DNA from: Syntrophus sp. (in: bacteria)
GTDB lineage: Bacteria; Desulfobacterota; Syntrophia; Syntrophales; UBA8958
Assembly (NCBI GenBank): GCA_003451635.1
Contig: DMAT01000046.1
Span: 420 to 8,219, forward strand
Reading direction: 5' to 3'
DNA length: 7,800 bases
Under the pieces are notes generated by a model. It did no database searches. It worked only from the letters and a program-made list of their open reading frames with translations, and had not been told where the DNA came from. Position numbers and translations under genes: made by a program. Below are positions 6,681-7,800 of the stretch, piece after piece (the first letter of the stretch is position 1; the number at the start of each line of letters is the position of its first letter).

Positions 6681-7353
6681 ATGGTACGATACTACGCGAG
6701 AGGGACGAAAACAAATCATCCTCGCTCAGAAGCCCCACATGGACGCCGTCAAGATAAAACAGGCCTTTTGTCAGACGCCTCGGCCCCTTGGCCACGGTCA
6801 CGGGCAGGTCCTGCAATTCCTCCCGGGCAATACGGGCAACACCCCTGATCTCATCAACGGGAAAGACAAATCGGGATCCCTCTTTTTTTATGATCATCAG
6901 GCGCGGAAAAACCTTCTGTTCCGCCTCTCCCCTTTCTTCCACGGTCAAATCCAGCAAACCCGACAGGGAAACGCATAGGTGGAGTTCGCCGTGAATATGG
7001 ACAATCCCCCGGAAGATGCGATTACTCCTGAGGGGAAGGCGGCGCATGACTACCATCTCGGCAACTTGCTGAAAGTATTGTGTCTCCAGGGCCAGAAGTT
7101 CACTCTCCACCCGGAAGACCATGACCGAAAGCGGGTGGGAACATTCCACTTCTTTTTCCCGGGCCATGACGGCGGCGCGCTCATCGAGCAACCCCTCGGG
7201 AATAGGCCGGTCCAGGAGATCACGACCTGCGGCGGCATATACGGGACAGCGCCGGCAATGGCCAAACACGGCCAGCTCCGGGCACTCAGCGGACCCAAAG
7301 ACTCCGATTTCGCTCCAGCATCTGCTGTTGGAAGATTCAGTTTCTATTATCAT
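6679..7353 (-). CDS. cheW: CheW-type adaptor with cysteine-rich N-terminal extension (WspD-like)
   Basis: The 224-residue protein would link CheA to the receptor in the array. Residues about 75-220 form the CheW domain (LSVMVFRVESELLALE, then RGIVHIHGELHLCVSL and FVFPVDEIRGV), about 150 residues as usual. Ahead of it is an extension of about 70 residues with C12-W, C24-P, C33 and C36-P, spaced C-X11-C-X8-C-X2-C, followed by AAAGRDLLDRPIPE. From memory this extension, with CW...IGV and a HCR-x-CPV block, is typical of WspD and not of ordinary CheW. Its four cysteines look like a possible metal or iron-sulfur site, which is inference. The ATG at 7353 is used; an in-frame TTG at 7368 would add five residues, and neither start has a strong ribosome site. 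Either way the start overlaps the end of the upstream cheR-like gene (17 or 32 nt), pointing to coupled translation. Confidence 0.9.
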   Translation of the reverse strand: MIIETESSNSRCWSEIGVFGSAECPELAVFGHCRRCPVYAAAGRDLLDRPIPEGLLDERAAVMAREKEVECSHPLSVMVFRVESELLALETQYFQQVAEMVVMRRLPLRSNRIFRGIVHIHGELHLCVSLSGLLDLTVEERGEAEQKVFPRLMIIKKEGSRFVFPVDEIRGVARIAREELQDLPVTVAKGPRRLTKGLFYLDGVHVGLLSEDDLFSSLSRSIVP

Positions 7354-7800
7354 GCCGCCGCCGCTCAATGCGTGTTAACCTGTTTTTTAACAGGACCGCC
7401 TTTTCATGGTCATGACGACGTTCATACATCAGCCCGGCGTGAATGAGCGTCTCAAGGTGATCGGGATCAAGATAGAGGGACTTGCAGTAACATTCCTCCG
7501 CTTCTGTGTCGCGATCGCATGATTCGTGAATCAAACCCATTAGATAGTATACCTCCGCGCAGGGCCGGTCGGCTTCGAGGTAACTGCGGCAAAGGGACAG
7601 GGCCTCTTCCATCTCCCCCCTGTCCGCCAGGGAACGCGCCTGGATCAGAGTTTCTGCCGGGGAAACATCGAGAGCTTTGAAAAATTCTCTTTCAGGCTCC
7701 TGATCGTCATGGTTATTTAAATCCTCGGAAGAAGCAATAAAGGACCGCGATTTCCCCATCGTCGCCAAAGATCCTCCCCGTTGAGCCTCCCGCTGCGGAT
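7337..7800 (-). CDS. cheR: C-terminal TPR region of a CheR-type methyltransferase (WspC-like; 5' end cut by right edge)
   Basis: The frame is open to the right edge and 153 codons are visible before the TGA at 7337-7339. The first 45 or so visible residues are polar and low in complexity, a probable linker. The last 100 form about three tetratricopeptide repeats. Hallmarks are AETLIQARSLADRGEMEEAL, AEVYYLMGLIHESCDRDTEA and the SLYLDPDH turn, as found in the C-terminal TPR tail of CheR-TPR fusions such as WspC. The methyltransferase domain itself is outside the window, so identification rests on the TPR tail and on position just upstream of a WspD-like gene. A TTG at 7766-7768 is an in-frame possible start that would make a free TPR protein of 143 residues. 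A GGGGAGG sequence lies about 6 nt before it, so a separate short gene cannot be excluded. The continuous frame and gene order favour the tail of cheR. Confidence 0.75.
   Translation of the reverse strand, partial: PQREAQRGGSLATMGKSRSFIASSEDLNNHDDQEPEREFFKALDVSPAETLIQARSLADRGEMEEALSLCRSYLEADRPCAEVYYLMGLIHESCDRDTEAEECYCKSLYLDPDHLETLIHAGLMYERRHDHEKAVLLKNRLTRIERRRHDNRN

Overview
All seven supported genes lie on the minus strand and are packed almost end to end, with small overlaps or gaps of 1 to 52 nt. Read in the direction of transcription, right to left, five genes form most of a Wsp-type chemosensory cluster. They are the TPR-bearing C-terminus of a CheR methyltransferase (WspC-like, cut by the right edge), a CheW adaptor with a cysteine-rich N-terminus (WspD-like), a hybrid CheA kinase with a C-terminal receiver (WspE-like), a CheB methylesterase (WspF-like) and an output response regulator. 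The order C-D-E-F-output is the wsp order. The chemoreceptor (WspA) and first CheW (WspB) would be expected beyond the right edge.

The notable point is the output protein. Its receiver closely resembles that of the diguanylate cyclase WspR, but the effector domain is a SpoIIE/RsbU-type PP2C serine phosphatase with its metal-binding aspartates, not GGDEF. The sequence therefore suggests a Wsp array wired to protein dephosphorylation (perhaps partner switching through a STAS-domain protein) instead of cyclic-di-GMP synthesis. No STAS or anti-sigma gene is present in the window. Methylation control would come from CheR and CheB, phosphate flow from the CheA HPt domain to CheB, to CheA's own receiver and to the phosphatase regulator.

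Left of the cluster, after a 52-nt gap with no clear terminator, come an alpha/beta hydrolase and, 13 nt further on, a GTG-started protein running off the left edge. That protein appears to contain two flavodoxin-like domains, the second carrying the cysteine spacing of iron-sulfur flavoproteins. These two look like a translationally linked pair; whether they belong to the same transcript as the chemosensory genes is open.

The organism is most likely a moderately GC-rich anaerobic bacterium, plausibly a deltaproteobacterium (Desulfobacterota). This is a low-confidence inference from the iron-sulfur flavoprotein, the cysteine-rich proteins and the style of the Wsp-like cluster. No RNA gene, CRISPR array, insertion sequence or integrase is visible. 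One REP-like inverted repeat appears to lie in frame inside cheA. There is no stretch over 300 bases without a gene.
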